From Sacculina carcini (taxonomy: Eukaryota > Arthropoda > Thecostraca > Sacculinidae): a stretch of DNA of 64,000 nt. Shown piece after piece: positions 35,643-48,042 of this stretch. The position numbers and the translations under genes are program-made. The notes under the pieces are model-generated. The model saw nothing but the letters and a program-made list of their open reading frames with translations, had not been told where the DNA came from and searched no databases. Within the stretch, counting starts at the first letter, position 1; the number at the start of each line of letters is the position of its first letter. The stretch covers positions 8,092,306-8,156,305 of the forward strand of contig OU696573.1 of the NCBI GenBank assembly GCA_916048095.2, in the 5' to 3' direction.

Positions 35643-36995
35643 TATATTGTCAGATATAGATTCAATGTATTTCTGTCAGTATAGCGGCATCATCTCGTTC
35701 AAAATATCCCACAAATACAAGCTAATTCAAGCACAGTAATTGTTTATATCAGCAACATCAAGAAATAAACAGTTTGATAAAGCTAAGTCGTAAAAAAGGT
35801 ATTGAAATATTGTGATCAAAAGTGTTTTGCAAAAAGTTTCTTGCGGTCACTTGTCTCAATCTATATATTTCCTCTATGACACCACCACGTTCAGCTTTAT
35901 CAGAACTCGTTTTAAAACTGCCCTTTAATCCATTTAAGGAAGTGAATTTCAAAGTTGTTAGAAACAAGTTGAATTGCATATTGTCAACTGGAATATCAGT
36001 TGAAGTAAACTGGCCTAAACAAGTACACTTATGAGACTCAAATAATAATTTCGGTTGCTCATTTTACATGCTTCGTAATTGACTAAGCTTGATCAAATAT
36101 AGATCAAATAATACAGAATCTGACCTATGTGTGATGGGGGGAGTCGACACATGCTGTTCCATATCTGGTGCTTGATTCGTAAACAAGTGTGTTTGTGTAA
36201 ATAAATATAGTTCGAATCGGTGTCGGAAATATCTGGAACAAACTTGGTTCGAAAACATCGAACCGACATGGTCAAGAATGAATTGGTTGAGTTTAGTTTA
36301 GGAAAGTCCAAAAATACACTTGAGTCTATATAGGAGACCATATTTATGTTTTGTGTTGATGTTTATAGCTCGATAGGGAATTAAAGATACGTTTTCAGCA
36401 GTGTTCACGATTTGTTTATCAAAGCTAAATTGATTATTCGAGCAACTTTAATGTCGGCGACCTACAATACACGTTCTCCTCCTACCTACTACGACCTTCT
36501 CCGTACAATAGAGACTTGAAACAGTCTGTTTTGTGAACACACCGCAAAACTTGAGTCCAATGCAATCACTTGCGAAAAGCATATTGCGTATATACTCAGC
36601 AAGTTGGGGCTAGTAGAATTCACTAGTGAATTCGTGTTCCAGCAGACCAATGCGTGCCAGTACGAGATAAAGATCGTAGATCTTGTAGATTCGTAGATCA
36701 ATTTAGAAATTTTCGCCGGTTACTTTTACTGTTTTAGCTTAGTGGACATTATGGCAATGTTGAAACATAACACAAACCACACTACGTGTTAGTTTCACTG
36801 CAATGTGCCTGTGTGACTCGTGCGTTCCGTGGTACACGATACATGCACTTCACATATCGGCGGTGCCATTGCGAACTACAATATTTAATTTAGCATTTGA
36901 TTGACACCAAACACGAAAATGAGTGAAATATCTAATTTGTTCTTCGCCAATTTTTACTGAAAAAGTAAATTGGTCACGTGTAGCAGACATGTCAC
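35643..36995. other. AT-rich intergenic DNA, no gene recognised
   Basis: Open frames on both strands at about 35760-36030 overlap but match nothing known. Confidence 0.5.
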
Positions 36996-37130
<135 letters not shown>

Positions 37131-37156
37131 ATATGTCCTTTGTCGTATGACCATTG

Positions 37157-37300
37157 AATGAAGTACGGTACGATACGATTGGTTTTTCGTAATTCGTACC
37201 AAAGGAAAAATGTAGTACCGTGCTTTCGTACCGTACCTCTTTTGCAATCGTACCGCACTAGTGCGAACAATATTTCATACCGTAATTCTGTACCTTGTTC
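37157..37300. repeat. GTAC-rich repeat, locus 1
   Basis: Many overlapping CGTACCGTACC and GGTACGATACG words. A similar GTAC-rich stretch, in the opposite sense, lies at 40015-40170. Possibly a MITE family, with no ends fixed. Confidence 0.5.
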
Positions 37301-37425
37301 ATACTTTCAACAACCATTGTCATGTGGTATCAATCGGTATTTACCATCCCATATATGGACTTTTATTATTAACTCCCCATCTGATCTCATATTTTACTAA
37401 ATATAAAATCATGAAATACATCCTT

Positions 37426-37427
<2 letters not shown>

Positions 37428-37497
<70 letters not shown>
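37428..37497. repeat. (TA)n microsatellite
   Basis: About 34 TA units. Confidence 0.97.
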
Positions 37498-37501
<4 letters not shown>

Positions 37502-37509
37502 AAGCAACG

Positions 37510-37580
37510 TAATAAAGTGACGTAACGACATAATAATAACGTGAATAAAGTGACGTAATAATGACGTACGTAATAAAGAA
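37510..37580. repeat. Degenerate repeat rich in GTGACGTAA
   Basis: GTGACGTAA occurs twice and AATGACGTACGTAA once within 60 bp. These are CRE/ATF-type words, but repeat origin is the simpler explanation. Confidence 0.5.
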
Positions 37581-37592
37581 TTATATAATACC

Positions 37593-38706
37593 TAGGGCTG
37601 TCGAAAGTTAATAAAGTTACTTCTTCACTAAAGGGGCACATTTTCATAAGCTACCTAAGACAACATAAAAAGGCGTGTGCTATAAATATTAAAAAAGTTA
37701 TTACGTTACCAAAAGTTACTTTTTGATGGTTAGATTACTTTTTTTGCTCTTGGGTAAATTTTCCATCGTTAGGTTAGTTTTTGTTATTTTTCTTGTTATT
37801 AGGTCACTTAATCACGGGATTTGATAACTTTATGCAGATAAAGGGCACAAAAAAGGCACAAAAAGGTATAAATTAGGATAAAATAGGAAAACAGGTGGAA
37901 AATCAAGTCTTAGGTTCAAGAAATGTCAACATTTTGGCTGTTAAAATTTATCACTTGTTCTTCACTTCATTCTCTGTACTACTAGCCATGTAACATGTTG
38001 CATGTTACATATTTTAAGTACGCAGGATATTGTGCTTCCATTTTAGGAAATACCAGCCAACCAGGGGGCACCACGCGATGTTTGGAGCGTGGCATAGTAT
38101 ATGGTGTTAGCTGTCTATACCCGATACTGCCACACGAATATTTGTCAATACGCATTTACTTGGACAGGAAGTAGCGCGTGATTTTTAGGACGTGAGATAG
38201 CGCCACTTACCCACGTTTGAGCTCAAGCGTCGAAACAGTGCCACCTTATCATAAGATTGTGAGTAAAGGATGCTTACATGAGGACGGGGGCATTCACACA
38301 TGCAGTGATTACGCTCACACAGTCATACATACTGGCGCAGGGAAATACAAGCTTCTTGCATGTGCTTAGTCGATAGGAATAGTAAGTCTCATAAAATCCT
38401 CACTGAAATAATATGAATAACATTATTACGATTATTGACATAAGAAATAATTACATTTCAGAATACTTTTTTATCTTGGAATTAATTTTTATTTTTGTGA
38501 TATATCACTCTATGGTAGATTGTTATAAATATAACACCAAATTGGAGAAAATGTGAAAAAGAGGGTGGTAGAAACTTGGTGTTTTCCTCTTGCAGAAAGA
38601 CATTGACTTTTTGAGACAACATATTTTATTTAGGTAAATGTTTAGGTTACTTTTTTCGAAAATAAAGTTAATTTTCTGATTTTTTGTTACTTTTTTGACA
38701 GCCCTA
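37593..38706. mobile_element. hAT-N element (TAGGGCTGT family), copy B, complete
   Basis: TIRs are TAGGGCTGTCGAAAGTTA on the left and TTACTTTTTTGACAGCCCTA on the right. The target duplications ATAATACC (37585-37592) and ATAATAAC (38707-38714) match 7 of 8. At 1114 bp it has no transposase frame, so it is non-autonomous. Internal landmarks shared with A and C include TTTTAGGAAAT and GATAGCGCCACT. Confidence 0.9.
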
Positions 38707-38714
38707 ATAATAAC

Positions 38715-40014
38715 GTAATTGCGTCATAATGTAATATAATAATAAACGTTTAATGGGAACATTCAACGGAAGATAAAAAATAAGTATAAACACTCGATTG
38801 ATACTTCTCGGTAAATCAGATTAAAAAATGCACGTCTTTTCTGTGTGGATGAGGGTTTGTATATCCCCTGATAAATTGGCTCGGTAGAGGAAAATGCATG
38901 CATATATATATATATTTGCCAGATATTTCCGCCGGACGTCCGTCTTGATTATATACCGAAGATTTATTCAAAGGAAATGAAGTACATTACGAGAATTGTA
39001 ATGAATTTACATGGATCAATTTTAACACATCAAGACGTTGCCGAATTTGTTTTTGATTTTTAACATCATTTTCTCTTATGTTTCTCTCAACAGTGACCAT
39101 AAAATCCTATGATATAGGCACATTTTAGACACAAAAGAGGAAAATCAATGTGAAATGTCAGTTTCTTCGAACACTGATGGAGGCAGAGCATACACTGTTG
39201 TAGCTTCAGTAATCATTTATCATTTATTCAATATTGCTATACTCCTGCGCATTCCCATTGCTGATTATATCGTGTCAAGCCTCACTCGCTTAGAATCTGG
39301 TATTTTTGGCAAACAGATGAGATCAACTTACCTCCTCGATGACTTTTCATTGCGTGTTTCTTCAGCTTTTTGTACTCGCCCAGATGCTTCGTTTTCAGAC
39401 GGCGTGTTAAAATTGTTCAGTAAAGATAACTACTAATACCAGGAATAGTAAACTGTAATAGTAAATAGTAAAATAACAGGGATAGTAAATACCAGACTAC
39501 AGTTCATATGGATGTCAGCAGTGTCAGCAGCAGTTCATATGGATGTAGCCTTGCATAATGCGTACCTTGACGAAGCGTCGAGATATTCACTCGCCAATAA
39601 ACTCACGTTGCCGCCTATTGTCCAGGCTACCGTGAAATCAGCTGAATCAGATATGTCAGTATTGCAGCGGAAGTGCTGATACTGGTGATTTTGAATAGTG
39701 CTAAGTGTATGCTTGTCTGTGCTTTCAATTGACAATCAGGCTAGAGCAGTTTGCGCTGGAATATTGGTGTGTATGTTTGTGCCCGTGGTGCGTTCGTCAC
39801 GTGGTCATCTGAGTCATCTGTGCACGCGCTATGATTGTTCCACGTGTATACATGTGAATCATATACATGTGTGTTGTATACATGTGAATCATATCATGTA
39901 CACGTGTGCTGGCTCGCAATATTTATCGCAATAAAATATGAACGTTTTGAGATAGTCCGACCCTGGATTTTCGGTCGGACCTAATTATAACTGACTTGGC
40001 TTGTGACTCACCAT
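38715..40014. other. Intergenic DNA, no gene recognised
   Basis: A frame at 39155-39436 is open but matches nothing known. A duplicated ATACATGTGAATCATAT phrase is near 39848 and 39879. Confidence 0.5.
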
Positions 40015-40170
40015 GTTTTGGTACTAAAACGTACGGTACTTTTTTACCACTTTTGTACCGTAGCGTACTTCGCAAAAAATTTCGTACCATAATTTCGTTC
40101 CGCACTTTTCCCCGAATTTTAATCGTACCGTAACGTAATTTCGTACCGTACCGTACCGTACCCATACTCT
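40015..40170. repeat. GTAC-rich repeat, locus 2
   Basis: Dense CGTACCGTACCGTACC words, related to 37157-37300 in opposite orientation. Confidence 0.5.
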
Positions 40171-41986
40171 GCTTATGACATAACACGACAAACGTCTTAC
40201 AAACCATGCTACGCAAGCTATCATGGATGCAGTCATTGGTGCAGCCTGTTAATTTGTTGTCAAAATTGTTCACTACAGCAGCATTTTCCTATGCGATTCC
40301 AAGGTATCCTTGTGATCACTTGAACATTTCCAAGCACGGACAAGACATTCTTCTCTCGCTGTTTTTAGTTTGCATTGATTCAAATGCGATTCACGTCTTG
40401 TCCATCAACGGCTGCAAGATGGTTAGAGACCTACAAAAACTTGCCGCGGAAAGAGAGCTGCAGTCACACAGGTGCAGACCGCATCTTCCGTCCGGTCAAG
40501 AGTGATGCGCCAAGCTGTTTGAAACACTACTTTTTTGTGCGGCGCTGAAGTGAAAGAGCTTCGAAATGGCCTCGCTTCCTCTCCATCACCAGGTGTATAC
40601 GTCCGGTGACATGCATGTTCTCATCGTGGACCTCCACGAAGCCAAGCCCAAGTTGCTTTGGTATTCACAGTGCAGACTGGCTGACAAGTAGGGAAGTGCT
40701 TGAAATCACTATCAATATCTAACGTCCGAATCAGATCGACTGAATTTGCTTTCAGTAGTTGCGTTCTGAAATGTACGATTTTTTCATTTGTATGTGCCTA
40801 TGTATTTTCATATTTGTATTGCTCTCTACAACTATTTATTGAAATATCTGGTTGTTTGCTTGTCTATTGACTGTAGAGATTATCGTTGAAACAACTGTTG
40901 CTGTTGCTCACATCAGTGCTCCGACTCTCCCCAAGTTCAAATGTATCATGACCATGCCCGCGTCTAGATTCACGCTCAAAGTACCGTCACAAGTGTTAAT
41001 AGCAAGCCACTTCATCATCTTCTACTTCTAGATATACCTCTCCTATATGAAACCAGAAATCGCCCAAAAAGATGGAGCAGAACATGTTATCTCAACTTGC
41101 CGTCTGAACAGTGATTGCTGGATGAGATTTCGAGTTTCATCGAGTTGCATTGTTGGGCTTCCTGACTTCTGACTTTGCAAGTGCTGAACATATCCGTATG
41201 TACTACCTTTATGTGTGCATCACATTACTTGCTGCTAGCGAGTACACTACATGCGGTGTATGTCCACTTTGAGTTGATCGAGTGGCTTTCCAGTCACTCG
41301 ACAGCGATTGCCAATTAGTCGGCACACGTGTCGATTCGTGCGCTGTTTTTGCCCCGATTGTCTAATGTGCGCCAAATTGACGCAGTCCGCAAATTCGCAC
41401 AACTTGCGTGCCAACTGGCCATTTCTGCGGCCCACGACTCCATGCTATCCGTGTGCGTGCGTGCGTGTGTATGTGTGTATGTTCGCCCACGCATCGCCAT
41501 CTTTCTGTCGATTCAAGCGAGCATTTGGAGCGAAAGCACGACATACGCGCGTGTGCGCCGAAACGGTCGAGTCAGCTTCTACGAACAGTATGTGCAATCA
41601 AGGCGACCGGCCTGCAACGAGCCGCACCTCACTGCTGCCGCCTGCACAAACATGAGGTGAAGCATGTGTGACTGTTTGAATTGCTGGTCGACCGGCCGTT
41701 TTTATCCACAGCAGCGTCATTAGGAGCAGGGTAACAGCATCGCAGATGGTCGCCGGCCACGACAAACCTGACGAAAAATCGCCGTTGCGTGCAGATCGCC
41801 ATTACCTTGTGATTGTCACGCATAACGGCCACTGATGTCTCGCAAAACTTTCAGCATGCAAATTTCTATGATAACAATTTTTCGAACTTGATTTGTCATA
41901 TCCATGCTAAGACGCCAACGATTCAAAACAGAAAATATTATGTGTGAATATTATATGTTTTAATATTATTCTATATTAAGCATTAT
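40171..41986. other. Intergenic DNA, no gene recognised
   Basis: Moderate-length frames around 40206-40505 and 41300-41660 show no known domain. Confidence 0.5.
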
Positions 41987-42174
41987 CAGTGGTTGCCGCG
42001 TGCGATAAAAATGAGCGATAAACGATAAACTATAATATCGCTGAGGTCAAACCTTTTATCGTTTATCGTAAATATTTCTAAAATTATCCCTCATTCACGT
42101 ATCGCTAGTCCAAAAAAAGAGGAACGAAAAAAGATAAGTTCAAAAAACTTTTGTATATATTAACTAGCATTAAA

Positions 42175-44320
42175 ACCCGCCCGTTGTGCGGAACAATTCA
42201 TAAAAATATTGCAAATTAAAAATAAATGAGGCAAACTCATGAAAACCTTAATCAATTAAAAGGTCTAAATTTCATTATTTTTAATTTTATTTTGACAAAA
42301 CATTTTCACTCAACCCGCCTCATATTTAAACCCGCCCGTCGTGCTGAATAATTCAGAACTCGAACACGATCCGTTCTGGATCTTGAAGTCAAATCCATTG
42401 GTTTTGTGCATGGATTAATTCTACAGGGTAAATTTAACGTTCTATGGTCTATAGTTGCTGCCCGCGGAGCATTTGTATTTTTAAAAAAATACTTTTTTCT
42501 AAATGAACCATTTGAAAAAATGAACTAAAAAATGGAAACACTTTTTTTAAACCCGCCCGTCGTGCGGAACAATTCATACAATACAATTCATATTTGAAGT
42601 CATATCCATTGGTTTTGTGTATGGATTAATTCTAGAGGGGAAATTGAACGTTCTATTGTCTATAGTTGCTGCCCGCGGAACATTTATATTTTATTCATTT
42701 ACATTAACATTTTTATTTTTTATTTTTTATGAACCATTTGAAAAAATGATCTGAAACACTTTTTTAAACCCACCCGTCGTGCGGAACAATTCATACAATA
42801 AAATTCATATCAAATCCAGAAAATATAATGAATACAAATTGAAAACCAAAAAATGTAACCTATAAATATCTTAACCAATAGAAAAGTCTGAATGTGAATA
42901 TTTTTGTTCTTATTTTCACAAATATTATTCCTCAACCCGCCTGATATATAAATCTGCCCGTCGTGTGGTATAATTCAGAACACAAACACGAAACAAACAA
43001 TGAAAGATGATGAAATCTTTTCATCAGAATGCTTCCAAACTATATTTATTACTTAACATCATTCCCCAATATCATTTGCTCAAGTACTATTTCACTTTTA
43101 CCGCTATAATATTTATTGTTAAAATTTATATATTTTCCGCTATCATTAAAACCCAATATAACCTGAGTCAAACCTACCCAACCCAACCCAACCATTCAAT
43201 CTTGACCGCTCTCAGCCTAGTCTGAGGTGATTTAACTTATTAGTTTGTGATCACAAAATATACTGATGCGATCATAATTTGTAATCAGAAGACTGAGATT
43301 ATCTACCCCAGGGGTCCCAAACACGCGGCCCACCAATACTTTTCTCTCAACCCGCCAATATAGTATCGGGACCAAACTGTAATGCAGCTAAATTCACATT
43401 TGTTGCATAATGCGATATAATTATACACCATTATCATATTATCTCATAATTCCCGGTTAATGCTTCCACTAATGCCTCATATTCATACAGTTGTTATTTT
43501 TTGGATTACACCGATATTACAGCCCTTGATATTACAGCCGATATTATATTATGCAATCTATATTCTGCTACGTATTATTCCTAATACATATATCATCAGA
43601 TCGCAAAATATATCTAAAGGTTCACATCATTCTCCAAAATCATTTGCTTAAGAGCTATTCTACTTTTATCGCTAGAATATTTACTGCTAGCAAAATATCA
43701 TATACCTCGCTATCATTTAAACCCACTCTTAATAGATACATTTAATTCCCCCGTCGTGCGGAACAGTTCATAAAATATAATTAATATTGAATTCATAAAA
43801 AATTAGTGCAAATTGAACAAGAAAAACAAACCCATAGGAAAGTTTTAGCTAATATAAAAGTCTAAATGTGAAATTTATGTTTCAATTTAGAAAACATGTT
43901 TTTCCACAACCCGCCTCATATTTATAGCTACCCGTCGTGCGGAATAATTCAGAACTCAACCACGAAACAAACACAAAGAAAATTGATGAAAAACGACCAA
44001 TAGAAAAGTCAAATTTGTAAATTCTTGTTTTAATTATTGACGATGATTTTCCCTCAACACTGCTCAAATTCACACCCGTCCTTCGTGTGTAGTAATTCAG
44101 AAGTGTAACACTATCAAAACAATGAAACATCTCTATAATTCCAGATTAATGCTTCCTCTATAACAGCATATGAATATACTTGGCATTGCATGATATTACA
44201 ACCCGTATCCTTATGCAACTTAAGCGTATGCAACTTGAAATTAAACCAATTAAATTACACAGTAAAATTCAGTAGCTTACTTTGTTCCAAGTAGCATTTT
44301 ACCCGCCCGTCGTGCGGAAC
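42175..44320 (+). repeat. Interspersed CCCGCCCGTCGTGCGGAA repeat array
   Basis: Occurrences, some with changes, are at about 42175, 42330, 42550, 42768, 42951, 43748, 43928, 44074 and 44301. Many are preceded by CAACCCGCCTCATATTTA. Spacing is about 150-230 bp except for an ~800-bp gap after 42951. Near 43318 in that gap a hAT-like start, CAGGGGTCCCAAAC, appears, suggesting an insertion. Confidence 0.85.
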
Positions 44321-44449
44321 ATTTGATGTGTAAATATTGAGGACAATAAAGACTTTCTATTCAGTATAGTTTCGCATTAATTAAACTGTACGCAATAAAA
44401 CCACACCATCCATGCTTGGAGATAATATGATGCATTCTTAATTGTGATT

Positions 44450-46150
44450 GGGCTTCAGTGAAATTTAATCGGTGTATATTCCTGTGTAATCGCAAGTGCG
44501 CATAATAGCTGTCAAATTGGCAATATGTCCTTTTGACTTTACACCGCCGTAACTTCCTTCAGATACCCTTTGGAAAATTACAAATTATACCGTATTGTAG
44601 AAAACAAGATTTCTAGCACGATGGTATAATTTATTTTTATGTATAACAAATAGTTACTGAGAAATGGTAGAAAAATTAATTAATTTTAGTCGCCCGGTGT
44701 TCAAGTGTAATTTTGGATGTATTTGAGAATTTTGCCAATTTGACACGTTTTTTGTACCATTTGTGGGTATAAATTATAGCTTATATTGTAGAACACAAAA
44801 TTCTCTACACAGTAGTATATTCCTGTGTAATCGCAAGTGCGTAAATTGTGATTGGACTTCAGTGAAATTAAATCAGTGTATATTCATGTGTAATCGCAAG
44901 TGCGCATAATAGCTGTCAAATTGGCAACATGACATTTTGAATTTACACCGCCGTGACTTCCTTTAGATACACTTTGGAAAATTAAAAATTATACCGTATT
45001 GTAGAAAACAAAATTTCTAGCACGATGGTATAATTTATTTTCATGTATAACAAATAGTTACTGAGAAATAGTAGAAAAATTAACTAATTTTAGTCGCCCG
45101 GTGTTCAAGTGTAATTTTGGATGTATTTGAGAATTTTGCCAATTTTACACGTTTTTTGTATCATTTGTGGGTATGAATTATAGCTTATCTTGTAGAACAA
45201 AAAATAATCTACACAGTTGTATATTCCTGTGTAATCGCAAGTGTGCATAATAGCTGTCAAATTGGCAACATGACATTTTGACTGTACACCGCCGTGACTT
45301 CCTTTAGGTTCACTTTGGAAAATAAACAATTATACCGTATTGTAGAAAACAAAATTTCTAGCACGATGGTATAATTTATTTTAATGTGTGACATATAGTT
45401 ACTGAGAAATAGTAGAAAAATTAATTAATTTTAATCACCCGGTGTTCAAGTGAAATTTTGGATCTATTTGAGAATTTTGCCAATTTTACACGTTTTTTGT
45501 ATCATTTGTGGGTATAAATTATAATTTTTATTGTAGAACACAAAATTATCTACACAATAGTATAATTTTTATAGCTGTACCATTGCTGGTTTATGAGGAA
45601 TAGATAGCGGAATATTGACCAAAATATTCACGTTTTTGTGTGCTAATTTTGCCTTTTTGACTTTGTCATTTACACTTCACACCGCCGTAACTTTTTTTTA
45701 ATACACTTTGTAAAATTAAAAATTATACTGTGTTGTAGAAAAGAAAATTCCCAGCATGATGGTATTATTTATTTAGATGTGTGATAATTATTTTTTGAGA
45801 AATAGAGAAAAAAGTATAGAAAATTTGACGCGTGGAGTTTAAATAAAATTTTGAATGTAGATTGAATTTTTTTCCATTTTACATGTTTTATATTAAATTT
45901 TTGGGGTATAAATTATAGTGCGTTGAGTAGAAGATAAAATGTTATACACAGTGGTATAATTTGTATAGTTGTACCATTGCTGGTTTAGGAGGAGTAGTCT
46001 TCAGAAAATCGACCAAAATTTTCGCATTTTTTAGGGTTCATTTTGTCTTTTCACCGCAATAACTTTTTTTGGTTTTATTTTTGAAATTTAAAATTTAGTG
46101 TTAAGTGTAGACAAAATTTCCAACATTATTGTATAAATTTTCAGCGGATA
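44450..46150 (+). repeat. Degenerate ~340-405 bp tandem array, about 5 units
   Basis: The phrase CACCGCCGTAACTT (or a variant) recurs at about 44542, 44947, 45288, 45679 and 46053. CTGTGTAATCGCAAGTG and GGTATAATTTATT recur in the same relative order. Divergence rises toward the 3' end. Confidence 0.85.
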
Positions 46151-46601
46151 CGCCAAGTGGTGGCCGAGTATTAGCTGATAGAATATGGACCAAGGATGGT
46201 GAACACACAGACACACACACAGAGGATCTCTTTTATATATATAGATAAATGTTTACGGCGGCAATAATCACAACAACCCTCCTGACGTTTCCAGACCAGT
46301 TCAAGCTGAGAGTATATATAGGGTAGAAGGATCAACACTGGTTTGCAAGTAAACCCTGAAAAACCTCATATGAGAGCTGCCAAGTGTGTGTCGCTGGCCC
46401 ATCGCATTATTATTCACAGCTGCAGTGCGCCAGTCTCGCTGGAGTTCTCGATTTAGGAGGGTGTGTGCCGCTCTCTGCCATGCGCCTTGACCCACCCCAA
46501 CCATGGCCCCTTCATCTTGAAGCAAGTGACCCTGTCCTTGAAGTATATATCAAGCAGATGTTCATCAGGAAGATAGTCACCTCCATCACATCCACACCTA
46601 A

Positions 46602-46827
46602 CAGTGGCGGATCCAGAGCGCAATTTTGGGAGGGGCAGAAATTTGGGGGCGATCAGTCGTGTACATGCATCATTATGCAACATCTTTGCGAAAATGTTTA
46701 TATCAACAAATTCTTCAGAAACATATTTCTCTTGACCACTTTTAGTGAACCTCTTGGTTATGAGGAGTTGACAGGAACATTTTTAGGGGGCTTTAGCCCC
46801 CTGATCCCCCTTCTTCGTCCGCCAGTG
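46602..46827. mobile_element. hAT MITE (CAGTGGCGGATC family), copy 1
   Basis: Left end CAGTGGCGGATCCAGAG and right end CGTCCGCCAGTG. Flanks ACACCTAA and ACAACTGA (6 of 8). Internal sequence (GGGGGCGATCAGTCGTGTAC, CATCATTATGCAACATC) matches the copy at 55702-55946, which is inverted. It lies just upstream of the recognisable transposase remnant. Confidence 0.75.
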
Positions 46828-46859
46828 ACAACTGACCCTCTCCCCTCCAGCCAGAGCCA

Positions 46860-47235
46860 GGGCATGGTGACAGAAAAGCATAAAGAAGCCAGTGACGACC
46901 CATTTGCCCTTTTTGAGAGACCCACTGTCATGGAGGAGGATGTGCCCAACATTGAGTGGCTCATCATGAAGGAGGTGGACACCTGGGGCAGGAGCAAGGT
47001 GGCAGAGGTGAAACCTGAGCAATTCCCCAGCATGTACAGAGAGAAGTGATCTCGCTGTTCATCAAGTACAACACGGCCTTACCCAGCTCTGCTGCCGTGG
47101 ATCGTAGTTCAGCACTGCTGATTACGTCCTCAGACTCAAGCGTGCATGAATGACTAGTGATAGGCTTGAGAAACTGGTCTTTACCAAGAAAAACATGCAG
47201 CTCATGGATGCTGTCTTCAGGAGGGAGGGAGAGTC
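46860..47235 (+). pseudogene. hAT transposase C-terminal (dimerisation) remnant
   Basis: The plus strand reads DDPFALFERPTVMEEDVPNI, then KEVDTWGRSKVAEV and EQFPSMYR. After a frameshift come LFIKYNTALPSSAAVDR, a second shift, and DRLEKLVFTKKNMQLMD. This is the order of the C-terminal hAT dimerisation region, where the key signature is LPSSAAVER..FS. Here E is D and the frame breaks immediately after it. Stops occur at about 47049 and near 47150. The N-terminal BED finger and the catalytic core are not visible. It plausibly belonged to the element whose ends are at 41987 and 47559. Confidence 0.75.
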
Positions 47236-47559
47236 TGAGTCAGGGAGACTAATGAGGAATACAACTAGTAGGTCATAGACTGGCTGCAGTGACAGTTTTG
47301 TCTAGTTTAATTAATTTTCATCGTGGAAAAATAGTTTATATGCTTTTTTAAATATATTTTTATTATCATAATTTTTTAATTTCGACTAAATAATGGTACT
47401 GATCATCTATCACTTTTGTTATCGCAAGTTAACATTTTTTATCCCTATCGTTTGATCGATTATCGCTTATCGCATGTTGGGTTTTTAATTTTTTTCGTTT
47501 ATCGTTTATCGCAGGTTGGGAAAAAAGTTATCATTGTATCGTTATTGCAGAAACCACTG

Positions 47560-48042
47560 TATATTATATATATAATTATATATTACCATATATTATATAT
47601 TGTTATATATAATATATCATGAATATTATTAAATATTATTATTATTTTTTATAAGCATTATAAATTTGTGAGGTATATGTTTTTTTGTTTTTAAGCATTG
47701 ATATGCTTAATTTTCAGTATATTGACTCGAATAATGAAAGATTGTACACGAACAGCTTGTTTTTACACACTCAAAAGATTCAATGCTCAATAGAAACTCA
47801 AGAGAGATAAGTTGCGTGACAATAGCATGGTAATGATTATCTGCACGCAACACTGAATTTTCACCAATTTTGACGCAGTACAACACAATTATAGCGCTCA
47901 ACACAGAGGTCATTCCTGTTCTAACCATCAAACAGTAATTTAACCATTTGACCAATGTGACCATGAAATGTAATATGAGCGTTAATGACTTGTAATGTGC
48001 ACATATGTATAACTTGTATGAGGTTGATACATTTGTTATAAG
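47560..48042. other. AT-rich DNA between hAT elements
   Basis: TA-rich stretch at 47560-47650. No gene-like sequence. Confidence 0.5.

Larger units (their letters stand above)
42162..46246 (+). mobile_element. Unclassified ~4.1-kb element built of degenerate repeats
   Basis: It starts ACTAGCATTAAAACCCGCCC and ends CACAGAGGATCTC then TTTTATATATATAGAT. The left half repeats a GC-rich motif, and the right half repeats a ~340-405 bp unit. No protein is encoded. I recall similar 'ACTAG...CCCG...CG' starts with TATATATAGAT ends as common unclassified repeats in invertebrates, but cannot name a family. Confidence 0.6.
41987..47559 (+). mobile_element. Composite hAT element with nested 4-kb insertion
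   Basis: The left end CAGTGGTTGCCG and right end CAGAAACCACTG face each other, and both are followed inward by inverted GCGATAAACGATAAAC repeats (about 42012 and 47492-47512). hAT transposase remnants sit just inside the right end on the plus strand. The flanks AGCATTAT and TATATTAT share five of eight bases. Most of the interior is a separate nested element. I infer one old hAT copy. The alternative is two unrelated solo ends. Confidence 0.6.

Noticed and set aside
43318-43345. hAT left terminus CAGGGGTCCCAAACACGCGG
   Set aside because: It likely marks an insertion inside the repeat array, but the right end could not be found. It is mentioned only in the array entry.
42175-44320. CRISPR-like spacing of a repeated 18-20 bp word
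   Set aside because: The repeat is imperfect, spacing is 150-230 bp and irregular, the intervening sequences are related to each other, and the host is clearly eukaryotic.
46384-47049. 221-codon plus-strand frame as an intact gene
   Set aside because: It runs through a MITE (46602-46827) and only its last third matches hAT transposase, which then breaks by frameshift. It is a chance read-through of fossils.
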